Shown in pieces: positions 14,960 through 23,079 of a stretch of DNA of 33,614 nucleotides. A program made the position numbers and the translations under genes. The number at the start of each line of letters is the position of its first letter. Position 1 is the stretch's first letter. The DNA comes from JALCRY01 sp050946575 (GTDB taxonomy: Bacteria; Bacillota; Clostridia; Peptostreptococcales; Anaerovoracaceae): the NCBI GenBank assembly GCA_050946575.1, contig JBMNVB010000013.1, positions 1 through 33,614 on the forward strand. The letters run 5' to 3'. The notes below the pieces were generated by a model. That model did not search any database. It saw only the letters and a program-made list of their open reading frames with translations, and had not been told where the DNA came from.

Positions 14960-15937
14960 CTAAGCCTCAGTCTTTTCTTCCTCGGCCTTTACTTCTTCCT
15001 TCGGTGCTTCCTCCGCGGCAGGCGCTTCCGGAGCAGCCGTCTCAGCGGCTTCGGCTTCAGCTGCTTCGTTCGAAGCGGCTTCCGCTTCCTCGGACGCTGC
15101 CTCTGCGGCCTTCGCCGCAGCTTCCTGCTCAGGGTCGACCTTCGGAGTATTCCTTACTCTCGGGTTCACGGCCTTCGGAACACGGCGCCTGTCATTTCCG
15201 CGGCCTCTGCCTTTATATCCGTCTCTTCTGCCGCGTCTGTCTCTGCGCTGTCTTCTTCCGCCCTTTCTGCCCTTTTCCTCTTCAGGAATAGGACTCTGCA
15301 GTCCCTTGTCGAGGATCTCGCCATGATTTATCCATACTTTTACGCCGATCTTTCCGTACGTCGTATCCGCTTCCGCGAATCCGTAATCGATATCGGCTCT
15401 CAGTGTATGCAGCGGAACATTTCCCTCGCTGTATTTCTCGCTTCTCGCGATCTCGGCTCCGCCGAGTCTTCCGGAGCAGAGGACCTTCACGCCCTTGGCG
15501 CCGGCCTTCATCGTTCTTCCGATGCTCTGCTTCATGGCTCTTCTGAACGACACTCTCTTTTCGAGAGCTTCGGCAATGCTCTCAGCCGTGAGCTGGGCGC
15601 TGAGTTCTGTCCTTCCGACTTCCTTTACGTCGAGCTTCACTTCCTTGCCCGTCATCTTCATGAGTTCCTTCTTCAGGATCTCGATGTCGCTCCCGTCTCT
15701 GCCGATTATCATTCCCGGTCTTCCCGCGGCGATGATGACTCTTACCGCGTTCTCGGCCTGTCTTTCGATCACGATATCCGCGATGCCTGCGTTGTACAGC
15801 TTTTTCTTGAGATACTTTCTGATCTTATCGTCTTCAACGAGGTAATCAGCAAAGTTATTCTTGTCAGCGTACCATTTCGAGTCCCAGTCCTTAATGACTC
15901 CGACTCTGAATCCATGCGGACTTACTTTCTGACCCAT
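14960..15937 (-). CDS. rpsC: 30S ribosomal protein S3 with a long charged C-terminal extension
   Basis: S3 lines the mRNA entry channel and helps unwind mRNA. From the ATG at 15937 (MGQKVSPHGFRVG) the protein is 325 residues; most bacterial S3 proteins are about 210-240. The core (about 1-215) is complete: type II KH domain with GMIIGRDGSDIEIL, then SGRLGGAEIARSEKYSEG and a domain ending GEILDKGLQ. The remaining 110 residues form a low-complexity tail: first arginine/glycine-rich (about 220-255), then alanine/glutamate-rich (about 265-325). The ATG overlaps the rplV stop codon (TAATG). An upstream in-frame start inside rplV is rejected because it precedes the standard S3 N-terminus. Confidence 0.97.
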   Translation of the reverse strand: MGQKVSPHGFRVGVIKDWDSKWYADKNNFADYLVEDDKIRKYLKKKLYNAGIADIVIERQAENAVRVIIAAGRPGMIIGRDGSDIEILKKELMKMTGKEVKLDVKEVGRTELSAQLTAESIAEALEKRVSFRRAMKQSIGRTMKAGAKGVKVLCSGRLGGAEIARSEKYSEGNVPLHTLRADIDYGFAEADTTYGKIGVKVWINHGEILDKGLQSPIPEEEKGRKGGRRQRRDRRGRRDGYKGRGRGNDRRRVPKAVNPRVRNTPKVDPEQEAAAKAAEAASEEAEAASNEAAEAEAAETAAPEAPAAEEAPKEEVKAEEEKTEA

Positions 15938-16284
15938 TACTGAACCTCCGTTTCTTTTTCTCTGAGTACCACACCGATGTGGCTGCTTCTCCTGAGTATC
16001 GGGAACGCGCGTCCCTGGGCGCCCGCTCTCCATCTCTTCATCGTAGGTCCCTGATTAGCATAAACTTCAGCTACATACAGGTTGTCAGGATCTAAGTCCA
16101 GGTTGTTCTCCGCGTTAGCCGCGGCCGATTTTACTACCTTCTCCACGAGTTCGGCGCCTTTTCCCGGCGTGAACTTCAGGATATTCAATGCCTCGTTTAA
16201 GTCCTTGCCTCTTACCAGGTCGGTAACAGGTTTGAGCTTGATAGGAGACATCTTAACGTATTTTGCTACCGCTTTCGCTTCCAT
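15937..16284 (-). CDS. rplV: 50S ribosomal protein L22
   Basis: L22, 115 residues, whose long beta hairpin lines the exit-tunnel constriction and is a macrolide-resistance site. It begins AKAVAKYVKMSPIKLKPVTDL and holds the hairpin block NQGPTMKRWRAGAQGRAFPI. It ends one base into rpsC (TAATG). Confidence 0.97.
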   Translation of the reverse strand: MEAKAVAKYVKMSPIKLKPVTDLVRGKDLNEALNILKFTPGKGAELVEKVVKSAAANAENNLDLDPDNLYVAEVYANQGPTMKRWRAGAQGRAFPILRRSSHIGVVLREKETEVQ

Positions 16285-16300
16285 TGTTTATCTCCTTATC

Positions 16301-16576
16301 TTACTTAGCTGCCTTCCTATCGCCGGAATGCCCTCTGAATGTTCTGGTCGGAGCAAATTCTCCGAGCCTGTGGCCAACCATATCTTCTGTAATATATACA
16401 GGCACATGTTTTCTTCCGTCGTGCACTGCGATCGTGTGACCGACCATCTGAGGGAATATTGTCGAAGCTCTCGACCATGTCCTCACGACCTTCTTGTCGT
16501 TGGCCGCGTTCATGTCATCGATGGCCTTCAGCAGTTTCCTGTCGACGAAAGGGCCCTTCTTGATTGATCTGCTCAT
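16301..16576 (-). CDS. rpsS: 30S ribosomal protein S19
   Basis: S19, 91 residues, in the 30S head next to S13. The start MSRSIKKGPFVDRKLLKAI and the blocks VRTWSRASTIFPQMVGHTIA and VGHRLGEFAPTRTFRGHSGD are all standard. It lies between rplB and rplV with spacers of about 15 bases. Confidence 0.98.
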   Translation of the reverse strand: MSRSIKKGPFVDRKLLKAIDDMNAANDKKVVRTWSRASTIFPQMVGHTIAVHDGRKHVPVYITEDMVGHRLGEFAPTRTFRGHSGDRKAAK

Positions 16577-16591
16577 TAGCTGCTCCTTCCT

Positions 16592-17425
16592 CTATTTCTG
16601 ATTCCTTCTCTTGACAATATACTTGTCAGAATTATTCTTTCTCTTTCTCGTCTTATATCCGAGTGCCGGCTTGCCCCACGGAGTGACAGGGCCGACTCTT
16701 CCGATAGGCGCCTTGCCTTCGCCGCCGCCGTGCGGGTGGTCGTTCGGGTTCATGACCGAACCTCTTACCGTGGGCCTCACGCCCATGTGGCGCTTGCGGC
16801 CGGCTTTTCCTATATTAATGTTCTGGTATTCGCCGTTTCCTACTACGCCGATCGTCGCTCTGCAGTTCATCCTGACCTTTCTCACCTCGCCGGACGGGAG
16901 TCTCACCTGAGCGAACTCTCCTTCCTTCGCAACGAGCTGAGCCGCATTTCCGGCCGATCTTACGAGCTGAGCTCCCTTGCCGGGCTTGAGCTCGATATTA
17001 TGGATAAGCGTGCCCAGAGGGATGTTCGCGAGCGGAAGAGCGTTCCCCGCCTTTATGTCAGCTTCCGGTCCGGAGAACACCGTGTCTCCGACGACGAGCT
17101 GCTCCGGCGCGATGATGTATCTCTTCTCGCCGTCCGCGTAATTCAGCAATGCGATGTTCGCGTTTCTGTTCGGATCGTATTCGATGCTGACGACTTTCGC
17201 CGGTATGTCATCCTTGTCTCTCTTGAAGTCGATGACTCTGTATTTGCGTCTCGAGCCGCCGCCTTTATGTCTTACAGTTATCTTTCCTCTGTTATTCCTT
17301 CCGGCATGCTTCTTCAGAGAGACCGTAAGCGCCTTCTCGGGAGTCGAGGCTGTGATCTCCTCGAAAGTGGAACCTGTCATCCCTCTGAGGCCCGGAGAAG
17401 TCGGATTGTATTTCTTTATAGCCAT
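16592..17425 (-). CDS. rplB: 50S ribosomal protein L2
   Basis: L2, 277 residues, needed for subunit joining and peptidyl transferase function. The N-terminal part has RHKGGGSRRKYRVIDFKRDK; the C-terminal RNA-binding domain has GKAGRKRHMGVRPTVRGSVM and NPNDHPHGGGEGKAPIGR, containing the conserved histidine near the catalytic centre. Length is normal. Confidence 0.98.
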   Translation of the reverse strand: MAIKKYNPTSPGLRGMTGSTFEEITASTPEKALTVSLKKHAGRNNRGKITVRHKGGGSRRKYRVIDFKRDKDDIPAKVVSIEYDPNRNANIALLNYADGEKRYIIAPEQLVVGDTVFSGPEADIKAGNALPLANIPLGTLIHNIELKPGKGAQLVRSAGNAAQLVAKEGEFAQVRLPSGEVRKVRMNCRATIGVVGNGEYQNINIGKAGRKRHMGVRPTVRGSVMNPNDHPHGGGEGKAPIGRVGPVTPWGKPALGYKTRKRKNNSDKYIVKRRNQK

Positions 17426-17440
17426 TTGTCCTGCCTCCTG

Positions 17441-17731
17441 CTACAGTTCAGAGAAGAATTCGATTTCCTTGCTGTCCTCTGTGAGAGTAACGATCGCTTT
17501 TTTCGAAGCAGCCGTCATGCCAGCGGTTCTTCCCATTCTCTTAAGTTTACCTTTAACATTCATGATGTTCACATTCTTGACTTCCACGTCGAAGATCTCT
17601 TCCACAGCCATCTTGACTTCCGTCTTGTTCGCGTCCTTCGCGACCTTGAATGTGTATTTCTTTTCCTGCGCGTCCTCCATGCTTCTTTCGGTGACTACAG
17701 GCTTCAGTATTACGTCGTAAGGCGACCTCAT
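17441..17731 (-). CDS. rplW: 50S ribosomal protein L23
   Basis: L23, 96 residues, the main docking site of trigger factor and SRP at the tunnel exit. It opens with YDVILKPVVTERSMEDAQEK and has FKVAKDANKTEVKMAVEEIF, then a hairpin with KLKRMGRTAG. Its ATG shares one base with the rplD stop codon (TAATG). Confidence 0.97.
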   Translation of the reverse strand: MRSPYDVILKPVVTERSMEDAQEKKYTFKVAKDANKTEVKMAVEEIFDVEVKNVNIMNVKGKLKRMGRTAGMTAASKKAIVTLTEDSKEIEFFSEL

Positions 17732-18354
17732 TACGAATACACCTCCTCGATCTTGTTTATCGCGTCTTTCGTCGCGATGAAGTTGTTGTGATTAATGATC
17801 TCGTAAACATTCATCGTGGACACGAGTACCGTTTTCACTCCCGGTATATTCGCCGCCGATCTGACTACGTTCTCGTCCTTCTCGGTCATAACGATGAGTG
17901 CCTTCTTTCCGGCGTTTACGTTTTCGAGAACTCTGATCATCTCTTTCGTCTTAGGTTCGTCGAACTTGAGATCCTCAAGCACGATCATTTCGTTCTCCGC
18001 CACTTTCGAAGAAAGCGCGGACAGCATCGCCAGCCTTCTTACCTTCTTCGGAATAGTGTATCTGTAGCTCCTCGGCTTCGGCGCGAATACTACGCCGCCT
18101 CCGACCTGCGAAGGGTCCGTAGAGCTTCCCTGTCTGTGTCTGCCCGTTCCTTTCTGTCTGAACGGTTTTCTTCCGCCGCCGCTTACTTCTGCTCTTGTCT
18201 TAGCGGACTGCGTTCCCTGCCTTCTGTTCGCAAGGTGATTTTTAACGACCGCGTGGACAGCGTCCTCATTAGGTTCGATCCCGAAGATCTCGTCGTTGAG
18301 GTCCATAGTTCCGGCCTCTGTCCCGTCCATGGTCAGTACTTTTATCTGTGCCAT
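17731..18354 (-). CDS. rplD: 50S ribosomal protein L4
   Basis: L4, 207 residues, with an extended loop in the exit tunnel; in E. coli it autoregulates the S10 operon. The loop is at about 45-100 (RQGTQSAKTRAEVSGGGRKP, then GTGRHRQGSSTDPSQVGGG). The C-terminal globular part ends with VYEIINHNNFIATKDAINKI. Whether L4 regulates the leader at 19421-19658 here cannot be told from the sequence. Confidence 0.97.
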   Translation of the reverse strand: MAQIKVLTMDGTEAGTMDLNDEIFGIEPNEDAVHAVVKNHLANRRQGTQSAKTRAEVSGGGRKPFRQKGTGRHRQGSSTDPSQVGGGVVFAPKPRSYRYTIPKKVRRLAMLSALSSKVAENEMIVLEDLKFDEPKTKEMIRVLENVNAGKKALIVMTEKDENVVRSAANIPGVKTVLVSTMNVYEIINHNNFIATKDAINKIEEVYS

Positions 18355-18382
18355 CAGTTGCTCCTCCTTTCCGGGTATCTTC

Positions 18383-19018
18383 TTAATGATTCTGTCCCTT
18401 TACCGCGTATCTCACTGTCACCAGACCGCCTTTCGCGCCCGGCACAGCACCTTTCACGAGCAAGAGATTTCTGTCAGGTATAACTTTCACGAGTTTTATG
18501 TTCTGGATCGTGACTTTTTCACGTCCCATTCTTCCCGGGGCCTTGTTCCCCTTGAAGACTCTTCCCGGATAAGATGCTCCGGCGAGCGCTCCGGCCAGTC
18601 TCTTATGCTTCGAGCCGTGGCCCATCGGGCCTCTGTGATGTCCGTGTCTCTTGATATTGCCCTGAGTTCCCTTACCCTTTGACGTTCCCGTCACATCGAG
18701 ATAAGCTCCCTCTTCAAACTCTTCGACTGTCATGACCTGTCCCACTTCGTAAGTTTCTCCTTCTCCCGGGATGAACTCAGCGAGATGCTTCTTTACATCC
18801 GTCCCGGCCTTTTCGAAGTGGCCCTTCATCGGCTTGGTCACTCTCTGCGGCTTCGTGTCCTCGAAGCCTACCTGCACGGCGTCGTAGCCGTCCGTTTCGA
18901 CGGTCTTGACCTGCGTCACGACCTGAGGTCCCGCCTCGATGACTGTGACCGGGATGACCGTTCCTTCTTCGGTGAAAATCTGCGTCATGCCGATTTTCTT
19001 TCCCATCATAGTTTTCAT
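18383..19018 (-). CDS. rplC: 50S ribosomal protein L3
   Basis: L3, 211 residues, an early-assembling protein whose loop reaches towards the peptidyl transferase centre. It begins MKTMMGKKIGMTQIFTEEGT and carries the loop block GNIKRHGHHRGPMGHGSKHK, then GRMGREKVTIQNIKLVKVIP. It is the second gene of the operon, about 90 bases after rpsJ. Confidence 0.98.
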   Translation of the reverse strand: MKTMMGKKIGMTQIFTEEGTVIPVTVIEAGPQVVTQVKTVETDGYDAVQVGFEDTKPQRVTKPMKGHFEKAGTDVKKHLAEFIPGEGETYEVGQVMTVEEFEEGAYLDVTGTSKGKGTQGNIKRHGHHRGPMGHGSKHKRLAGALAGASYPGRVFKGNKAPGRMGREKVTIQNIKLVKVIPDRNLLLVKGAVPGAKGGLVTVRYAVKGQNH

Positions 19019-19108
19019 ATTTTACCTCCAGTGTTCTTACAGCGGATTGCGTATTGTTTCCGGCGAGCCGGTGTCTACCGCAATCATTCTAAGGGGAGTT
19101 CCCTTCGT

Positions 19109-19420
19109 TTACAGCTTGATCTCGATGTTCACGCCCGCAGGCATCTCGAGCTTCGTGAGCGCGTCGGTCGTCTTCGCCGTCGCGTTCGTGATGTCGATCA
19201 GTCTCTTGTGCGTTCTCTGCTCGAACTGCTCTCTGCTGTCCTTGTACTTATGTACAGCCCTCAGTATCGTGATGACTTCCTTCTCCGTAGGGAGCGGGAT
19301 AGGTCCCGACACTTCCGCGCCAGTTCTCTTCGCAGTCTCGACTATCCTGGCAGCCGACTGGTCCAGCAGCGCATGATCATACGCCTTGAGCTTGATCCTG
19401 ATTTTCTGTAATTCGCTCAT
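19109..19420 (-). CDS. rpsJ: 30S ribosomal protein S10
   Basis: S10, 103 residues, also the transcription antitermination factor NusE. It starts at ATG 19420 (MSELQKIRIKLKAYDHALLD) behind an AGGAGG; the frame is open further upstream but the extra sequence lies in the untranslated leader and is not S10-like. Blocks TGAEVSGPIPLPTEKEVITI and REQFEQRTHKRLIDI are standard. It is the first gene of the long ribosomal operon. Confidence 0.98.
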   Translation of the reverse strand: MSELQKIRIKLKAYDHALLDQSAARIVETAKRTGAEVSGPIPLPTEKEVITILRAVHKYKDSREQFEQRTHKRLIDITNATAKTTDALTKLEMPAGVNIEIKL

Positions 19421-19658
19421 TTTGTTCCTCCTGTTTTCTGTACTGTTTTCGCTATTCTCGTACAAGGGATCCTCGGATGCCCTGTTTTTCAACGCGCCGG
19501 CCGGATTATGCCCTGCTTGCACACCCTGCCGGGTGTTTCCAGCCTTTCGGCACGCAGAAAAGCGCGGCGAACCCCCTCGCCCCCTTCATGAGGGGACAAT
19601 TCTCGGCGGAAATTACCTGATAGCTCAGCAACTTCCCGCTTCTTCGCCTTCTCGCAAG
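19421..19658 (-). promoter_or_regulatory. Structured 5' leader of the ribosomal operon
   Basis: About 240 bases of untranslated RNA precede rpsJ. Perfect hairpins are visible: CCCCT/AGGGG (19581-19595), GGCGA/TCGCC around 19566-19581, GCC-GAAA-GGC (19543-19552) and ACACCC/GGGTGT (19521-19536, four-base loop). None has a T run, so they are more likely regulatory or stabilising than terminators. A role for a ribosomal protein binding here is inference. Confidence 0.45.
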
Positions 19659-19665
19659 CTTTTAT

Positions 19666-19694
19666 AGAATACCACAACATCATTTTCATTTCAA
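19666..19694 (-). promoter_or_regulatory. Promoter of the S10-spc-alpha operon
   Basis: Minus-strand -35 TTGAAA (19694-19689), spacer of 17 and -10 TATTCT (19671-19666), in an AT-rich block with T and A tracts just upstream (about 19695-19735) that could act as an UP element. It fits a strong promoter for about 15 kb of ribosomal genes. Confidence 0.65.
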
Positions 19695-19758
19695 TAATTT
19701 TTTTGTAAAAAAAATATCTGATTATTTAAGTTTTTCCGGTCACGATTTATAGTATTTT

Positions 19759-19903
19759 CAATGCATTGCGGGCACGGGTCATTAACACCGTGCCGTGCGT
19801 TTCCTTAAAGAGCCGTTCTTACATGTCCAAACAGGCTTCGGAAATGCCCGGGAGAGCCCCGAATCATGCATGGAAATGATCTTTCAGAAACGGCATTTGC
19901 CGT
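19759..19903. other. Intergenic stretch with small inverted repeats
   Basis: Between the ribosomal promoter and the LUD gene terminator I see no ORF. It holds the palindrome CAATGCATTG (19759-19768), a hairpin GGCACGG/CCGTGCC (19771-19777 with 19788-19794) and ACGGC/GCCGT (19890-19903). None has a T run, and I cannot assign a function. Confidence 0.4.
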
Positions 19904-19956
19904 GAGAATACCTTGAAGTATCAGAAGGCAGCGGCAGAGTTTCAGTCTGATAATAA

Positions 19957-19991
19957 ATAATAAGCCGGAGCGCCTGAAAAGGCTGCTCCGG
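19957..19991 (-). terminator. Probable terminator of the LUD-domain gene at 20024
   Basis: On the minus strand CCGGAGC (19991-19985) pairs with GCTCCGG, with an inner GCC/GGC pairing, followed by a T-rich but interrupted tract (TTATTATTTATT). Terminator strength looks moderate. Confidence 0.5.
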
Positions 19992-20023
19992 TTCTGCTTA
20001 ATTTCTTTTCGCGTCTGATGATA

Positions 20024-20662
20024 TTAATATCCGAGATCTTCCGCGACCATTATCACGTGTATCCTGTCGGGAAGCTGACTGTGCCTGATCACCTGGAACA
20101 CTCCGCACATCGTGCCGTCGATGCAGTTCGCGCATTTCCCGGTCACGCGGCACGGTGTCTTCTGATCCGTCCTCTGGGCGTTCTCCGGACACGCGGCAGT
20201 CCTGATGCGCTTGAAGGCGCTGTCCACATCAAAGCAGATCTTATTCGCGCCGACCACGAATATGACTTTGTTAGGCCCGTAGGCCATCGCGGCCACTCTG
20301 TTCCCGAGCCCGTCGATGTTCACGAGTTCGCCGTCCGTTGTGACCGCGTTCGCGCTCGTGAGATAGACGTCGGCAAGCAGGCCCTCTCTCCTGCGCTGGA
20401 AATTCTCTTCTATAGTAGGTGCGGAATCGCGGTCTATGACTTTGATCCCCTTTTCGACGATCTTCTCTTTGACACCGAGCTCATCTATCGTAACGGATCC
20501 GCCCCAGCTCACAACATCATTTTCCCCGATCATCTGCATCACGAGATCCGCCGCTTCTTCCTTCGTGCTGCAATAGTACGGGTTCATGTTTCTTTTCTTG
20601 ATCCCCTTCATTACGGTTTTGCATTTCAGTTCATAAGCTTTCTCTTTAAAAGGATTATTCAT
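20024..20662 (-). CDS. LUD-domain (LutC/YkgG-like) lactate-utilisation-type protein, copy 1
   Basis: A 212-residue stand-alone LUD-domain protein. The family includes LutC and LutB parts of lactate oxidation, but single-domain clostridial members have no proven substrate. Visible features: a substrate-pocket block DVVSWGGSVTIDELGVKEKI near residue 50, YLTSANAVTTDGELVNIDG near 100, NRVAAMAYGPNKVIFVVGAN near 120-140, and a cysteine-rich C-terminal segment (CPENAQRTDQKTPCR, TGKCANC, MCGV). A paralogue of the same length lies at 23080. It has its own promoter at 20756-20784 and a GGAGAGG ribosome-binding site. Confidence 0.85.
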   Translation of the reverse strand: MNNPFKEKAYELKCKTVMKGIKKRNMNPYYCSTKEEAADLVMQMIGENDVVSWGGSVTIDELGVKEKIVEKGIKVIDRDSAPTIEENFQRRREGLLADVYLTSANAVTTDGELVNIDGLGNRVAAMAYGPNKVIFVVGANKICFDVDSAFKRIRTAACPENAQRTDQKTPCRVTGKCANCIDGTMCGVFQVIRHSQLPDRIHVIMVAEDLGY

Positions 20663-20755
20663 GTGTCCTCTCCTTTCATTCTCATGCCGGCAGACTTCAC
20701 GGCTGCTTCAGCGGCGCAGCCGGCAAACCCTGCAAATCCTATTTTTTATGATACT

Positions 20756-20790
20756 ATTATATCTCAACTTAGTCCAGCGGCATTGATGCC
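20756..20790 (-). promoter_or_regulatory. Promoter of LUD copy 1 with a GCATCAATGC palindrome at the -35 position
   Basis: A consensus -10 TATAAT (20761-20756) is present. The -35 position at a 17-base spacing (20784-20779) is not canonical but lies inside the palindrome GGCATCAATGCC (20790-20779). That suggests a factor-dependent or repressible promoter; this is inference. Confidence 0.45.
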
Positions 20791-20860
20791 GTGAAAATGC
20801 GTTTTCAGCGAATGCCCGCAGAGCGAAACCGCACCTCTTCATCATTGCCGGATAATATTT

Positions 20861-21382
20861 TTACAGTTTCTTTTCATAGAAGTACAGGTCGCTCGGCAGC
20901 ACGCTGTCGTACTCCGCGTAATGATGCCCCGCGTATTCATATCCGACTCCCGTGTAGAGCGCGACGGAGGCCCTGTTCCCGGTCCATGTGTCGAGCCTGC
21001 AGACGGCAGCTCCGTTCCTGCGCGCGTGATCCTCCGCCGCGGCGACAAGCTTCGTGCCGATGCCGTGTCCCCACTCTGCGGGCTCAACGCAGAGCGTGTG
21101 AAGGACCGCGACCCTGTCTCCTTCCGCCGGATACGCCCAGTCGACCTCCCCGTATATCGGTGTCTGCTCGCTGTTCACGATGATGCTCCCGAGCACTCTG
21201 CCGCCGTCCTCATAAACTATGAGCCAGCCATTGCGGTACGCGTTCTCCGCGGTTTCGAGAGAAGGGTATATTCCCCGGTTCCACTGCGTCATCGTGCCGT
21301 TTGCATCTTCATAATCAAAGTGATGTTCATATATCTCCGCGATCTGCTCAGGATCGCGCTCTTCCGCCATTCTGATTTTCAT
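20861..21382 (-). CDS. GNAT-family N-acetyltransferase
   Basis: About 173 residues with the GCN5-related acetyltransferase fold, transferring an acetyl group from acetyl-CoA to an amine; the substrate is unknown. Motif A is VAVLHTLCVEPAEWGHGIGT (acetyl-CoA pyrophosphate loop EWGHGIG), followed by the motif-B helix and RASVALYTGVGYEYAGHH. The second ATG (21382) is preferred: GGGAG lies seven bases upstream of it, while the first ATG (21388) almost touches that site. It is divergent from the MocR-type regulator, which might control it. Confidence 0.85.
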   Translation of the reverse strand: MKIRMAEERDPEQIAEIYEHHFDYEDANGTMTQWNRGIYPSLETAENAYRNGWLIVYEDGGRVLGSIIVNSEQTPIYGEVDWAYPAEGDRVAVLHTLCVEPAEWGHGIGTKLVAAAEDHARRNGAAVCRLDTWTGNRASVALYTGVGYEYAGHHYAEYDSVLPSDLYFYEKKL

Positions 21383-21422
21383 ACTCATTCTCCCTGCTGT
21401 TTCGGTGTGACAATGTAACTGT

Positions 21423-21451
21423 ATTATACGCCATTATCGGTCGATTTTGAA
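21423..21451 (-). promoter_or_regulatory. Promoter of the GNAT gene
   Basis: Minus-strand -10 TATAAT (21428-21423) with a 17-base spacer and a weak -35 TTCAAA (21451-21446). It is divergent from the MocR promoter at 21527-21556. Confidence 0.5.
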
Positions 21452-21464
21452 CATTCCCGGTATC

Positions 21465-21489
21465 TCTCATCAATGCGGAGATGCATTGA
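21465..21489. repeat. Dispersed-palindrome relative between divergent promoters
   Basis: TCAATGC (21470-21476) and GCATTGA (21483-21489) form an inverted repeat. The left side resembles the rpmJ-rpsM copy closely (ATCAATGCGGAG is shared). It sits between the GNAT and MocR promoters. Confidence 0.5.
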
Positions 21490-21526
21490 CGGACAGCTGC
21501 CCGGCCTGCGCGGATACTGAAAGATA

Positions 21527-21556
21527 TTTACATCGGCAAATCTGAAATAGTATAAT
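21527..21556 (+). promoter_or_regulatory. Promoter of the MocR-type regulator
   Basis: -35 TTTACA (21527-21532), 18-base spacer and a consensus -10 TATAAT (21551-21556), about 55 bases upstream of the chosen start at 21610. Confidence 0.55.
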
Positions 21557-21609
21557 ATGAAATAACAGTTATTTTGACGGGAATAATTACACTCGAGAGG
21601 GATCCTTGC

Positions 21610-22986
21610 ATGCCTTTTAATTCGTTCGATGATTATTATATGTCATGGAGACCGTCGCTGAACGGTCAGACAGGTCCGAAATATATCAGCCTTGCGCGGC
21701 AGCTTGAAAAAGACATCGTAAGCGGCACGCTCCTGCCCGGCACAAAGCTCCCGCCGCAGAGAGAGCTCGCGGATTTTCTTGATATCAATGTGAGCACTGT
21801 GGCTAGGGCGTTCAAACTGTGCTCGGACAGGGGACTTATTACAGGCACCGTCGGAAGCGGCACATATGTCGCATACGATGTGCGCACGAATATTTTTGAA
21901 CGGCCGGACAGCGCGGCATCGAAGATCATAGATCTTGGTTCGCTTACCCCTGAATCGGTATCGCCGGACGAGGCCGTATCGGTCATCGAGAGAATGTTCA
22001 AAGAGCCGGACACCGCAAGGCTTTTCCAGTATGACCACACAGACAAGTTCTTTCATAAAAACGCTGCTGTCAGACTGCTGGACAGAGCCGGATGCAGAAC
22101 GGACGAGGACCATATATTATTTTCCGGCGGCGCCCAGAACGCGATCGCGGCGATAATGACCGGCCTGTTCAGCCCCGGAAGCCATATCGGGACGACGCAG
22201 CTTGTGTACCCCGGGCTGAAGAGCGCCGCGAAACTGTTCGGGATCCATCTCACTCCGCTGAAGCAGGACAGCGACGGGAATATTACCGAGGAAGGCATCC
22301 TGTACGCCTGCAAGAATGACAACATACGGGCGCTCTATATCATGCCGGATTACCAGAATCCGACGACACACACGATGCCGCAGGAATGCAGGAAAATGAT
22401 CGCCGATATCGCGAGGGAAAAAGACCTCATCGTGATAGAGGAAGGCATCAACTGTCTTCTTTCGGACAGACCGCCGGAGCCTGTCCACAACATGGCTCCC
22501 GATAATACCATATATGTTTCAAGCCTCTCGAAAACAGTTCTGCCCTCGCTGAGGCTCGCTTATATCAGTGCGCCCGAAAAATATTACGACGCCCTTGACA
22601 ATGCGCTGTACAACATCAACCTCGCTCCGTCCGCGATCCTGATGGAGCTCGCGTCCAGGCTCATCGTGTCGGGCGGTCTTGAAGCGATCGTCGATGACCG
22701 GCGCGAAGGGCTCAGGCGAAGAAATGAAGTGGTAGATGACATCATGAAGGGATATGACGTCCGCGGCAATTCGAGATGCATAAACAGGTGGCTCGTACTC
22801 CCCGGAAATATATCAGGCAGCCGGTTCGAGCAGATGGCACTGGAAAAGGGCGTATACGTGTACGGATCCGAACGTTTCGCCGTCGGGAAAGAACCGCCGG
22901 AAAATGCGGCAAGGCTGGGCATCTGCGTTCCGGACACCCTCGACGAGCTGGCGGAAGGGCTGGAGATCCTGCGGAGCCTGCTGTAA
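21610..22986 (+). CDS. MocR-type transcription regulator (GntR DNA-binding domain fused to a PLP aminotransferase-like domain)
   Basis: A 458-residue MocR/PdxR-family regulator. The N-terminal winged helix (about 25-90) has ISLARQLEKDIVSGTLLPGT, LPPQRELADFLDINVSTVAR and GLITGTVGSGTYVA. The rest is an aminotransferase fold: an LFQYDHTDKFFHKNAAVRLL region, MPDYQNPTTHTMP with the cofactor-contacting aspartate, and SSLSKTVLPSLRLAYIS with the likely PLP lysine K308. The start at 21610 gives the usual N-terminus and has GAGAGGG upstream; the frame is open 12 codons further. It may respond to PLP or an amino acid. Candidate targets are the divergent GNAT gene and the LUD/RidA/oxidoreductase genes nearby; this is inference. 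Confidence 0.9.
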   Translation: MPFNSFDDYYMSWRPSLNGQTGPKYISLARQLEKDIVSGTLLPGTKLPPQRELADFLDINVSTVARAFKLCSDRGLITGTVGSGTYVAYDVRTNIFERPDSAASKIIDLGSLTPESVSPDEAVSVIERMFKEPDTARLFQYDHTDKFFHKNAAVRLLDRAGCRTDEDHILFSGGAQNAIAAIMTGLFSPGSHIGTTQLVYPGLKSAAKLFGIHLTPLKQDSDGNITEEGILYACKNDNIRALYIMPDYQNPTTHTMPQECRKMIADIAREKDLIVIEEGINCLLSDRPPEPVHNMAPDNTIYVSSLSKTVLPSLRLAYISAPEKYYDALDNALYNINLAPSAILMELASRLIVSGGLEAIVDDRREGLRRRNEVVDDIMKGYDVRGNSRCINRWLVLPGNISGSRFEQMALEKGVYVYGSERFAVGKEPPENAARLGICVPDTLDELAEGLEILRSLL

Positions 22987-23027
22987 ACCCTGTATCCTGA
23001 TTTTCACGCACGGGAAGCAAGGCATTC

Positions 23028-23058
23028 AAAAAACCGCGGAATAAAGTCCGCGGTTTTT
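23028..23058. terminator. Bidirectional terminator between MocR and LUD copy 2
   Basis: AAAAAACCGCGGA (23028-23040) and TCCGCGGTTTTT (23047-23058) form a stem with A and T tracts on both sides. It can end the MocR transcript rightward and the ridA-cupin-LUD transcript leftward. Confidence 0.85.
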
Positions 23059-23079
23059 CTATATTTACACTTTTTTCGT

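Noticed and set aside
15938..16033. Longer S3 starting inside rplV
   Set aside because: The extra residues are a shadow of L22 coding sequence; the standard S3 N-terminus begins at 15937 with a TAATG coupling.
19421..19522. Longer S10 with 34 extra N-terminal residues
   Set aside because: The extension lies in the hairpin leader, is not S10-like, and the ATG at 19420 has its own AGGAGG.
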